Origin: an uncultured Lachnospiraceae bacterium
Lineage (GTDB): Bacteria; Bacillota; Clostridia; Lachnospirales; Lachnospiraceae
Reading direction: 5' to 3'
Assembly: GCA_946611525.1 (NCBI GenBank)
Contig: CAMODS010000060.1
Coordinates: forward strand, 1-7,412
Length of the DNA: 7,412 bases
Positions 7,003 to 7,412 of this stretch are shown in pieces. The notes below the pieces were generated by a model. That model was not told where the DNA came from, did not search any database, and was given only the letters and a program-made list of their open reading frames with translations. Every line of letters starts with the position of its first letter. The first letter of the stretch is position 1. A program made the position numbers and the translations under genes.

Positions 7003-7117
7003 TGCGAGGTTCCCAAAAGAGTTAAGATACAGCCCCTTTTTTGATACGGCTTCGTCCGTGTCGGGTATCGGTTTGTGTCTGACCTGGCCTCGGGATGAGT
7101 AGGAGGTAAAAAGCATA
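7003..7117 (+). promoter_or_regulatory. Long structured 5' leader of veg
   Basis: About 115 bases separate the predicted start of transcription from the veg ATG. A 7-bp hairpin (GATACGG 7043-7049 with CCGTGTC 7056-7062, one G-U pair, loop CTTCGT) is the clearest element. GATAC also occurs at 7026-7030, and a second partner GTATC lies at 7065-7069, so alternative pairings are possible. CGAGG (7005-7009) could pair at long range with CCTCG (7088-7092), closing the leader just before the ribosome site. A T-run at 7037-7042 is not preceded by a stable stem. I recognise no named riboswitch. Confidence 0.5.
7101..7107 (+). promoter_or_regulatory. Near-perfect Shine-Dalgarno site of veg
   Basis: AGGAGGT lies 10 bases before ATG 7118. 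The match is long and the spacing slightly wide. Together with the consensus promoter it predicts high expression. Confidence 0.85.
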
Positions 7118-7360
7118 ATGGAACATTCAGATTTCGATAAGGTACGGGCTTCTGTCCAGCAGCAGTGTGGGAGCGAGGTTGTGATCCAGCTTGATCGCGG
7201 ACGCAACAAGGTGGATATCCAAAAGGGCATTATCCAGGAAGCATATCCCAGCGTTTTCACCATTTTAGTCAATGACGAGTCCGATGAATCTCCGGCGCAG
7301 CTGTTATCCTTCAGCTACACGGACATCATTACCAAGGAAATTCGAATGAAGCTGTGTTAA
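7118..7360 (+). CDS. veg: Veg-family protein (DUF1021)
   Basis: An 80-residue cytoplasmic protein close in length to B. subtilis Veg (about 86 residues). Family features are the order R-G-R-N-K near residues 27-31, G-I-I-Q-E-A-Y-P-S-V-F-T-I (about 37-49, the most conserved stretch) and the beta-rich end S-F-S-Y-T-D-I-I-T-K-E-I. The fold is expected to be a small beta barrel. In B. subtilis Veg stimulates biofilm matrix genes through the SinR repressor pathway; whether that holds in an organism likely to lack that exact circuit is unknown. It is monocistronic by its own promoter and terminator. In B. subtilis the gene lies near ispE; the downstream neighbour here is outside the window. Confidence 0.9.
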   Translation: MEHSDFDKVRASVQQQCGSEVVIQLDRGRNKVDIQKGIIQEAYPSVFTILVNDESDESPAQLLSFSYTDIITKEIRMKLC

Positions 7361-7370
7361 TGCAGTTTAG

Positions 7371-7401
7371 GTCCCATCGGTTTGATCCGGTGGGACTTTT
7401 T
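7371..7401 (+). terminator. Rho-independent terminator of veg
   Basis: GTCCCATCGG (7371-7380) pairs with CCGGTGGGAC (7387-7396), a 10-bp stem with one U-G pair and the 6-base loop TTTGAT. It is followed directly by TTTTT (7397-7401). It starts 10 bases after the veg stop codon. Confidence 0.92.
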
Positions 7402-7412
7402 ATGTGGAAAAA

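Overview
This window looks like a piece of a Lachnospiraceae-type Clostridia (Firmicutes) chromosome. The evidence is moderate GC, strong AGGAGG-like Shine-Dalgarno sites, sigma-A type promoters, a Veg-family protein (a Firmicutes marker), a DUF815 AAA+ ATPase, and a large hybrid kinase with a seven-helix membrane N-terminus. The genus assignment is inference. All genes are on the + strand.

Layout. (1) 2-931: the 3' part of a surface-type polysaccharide deacetylase (bacterial Ig-like segment plus NodB/CE4 domain), cut by the left window edge. (2) 932-1244: 313 bases without a convincing gene. They hold a small hairpin, a very strong GAAA-loop intrinsic terminator (1083-1126) and a candidate extended -10 promoter (-10 at 1171-1176). 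(3) 1245-6902: a three-gene apparent operon. It contains a membrane GGDEF diguanylate cyclase with an unusual C-terminal PAS domain, a 932-residue hybrid histidine kinase (7TM-PAS-HisKA-HATPase-REC-HPt-helical tail), and a DUF815 ATPase that overlaps the kinase gene by 8 bases. (4) 6903-7117: a consensus promoter (TTGACA, 17 bp, TGG-TATAAT) followed by a leader of about 115 nt with a hairpin. (5) 7118-7360: veg, ended by its own intrinsic terminator at 7371-7401.

How the genes may work together. The cyclase is expected to make c-di-GMP. The hybrid kinase carries H, D and H phospho-sites for an internal relay but has no DNA-binding output regulator beside it. The AAA+ ATPase is probably translationally coupled to the kinase. 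Veg is known in Bacillus subtilis to stimulate biofilm matrix genes. A c-di-GMP, phosphorelay and ATPase module next to veg and a polysaccharide deacetylase would fit an envelope or biofilm locus, but only the gene order and domains are seen; the shared function is inference. The best candidate for an undescribed system here is the cyclase / hybrid kinase / DUF815 operon.
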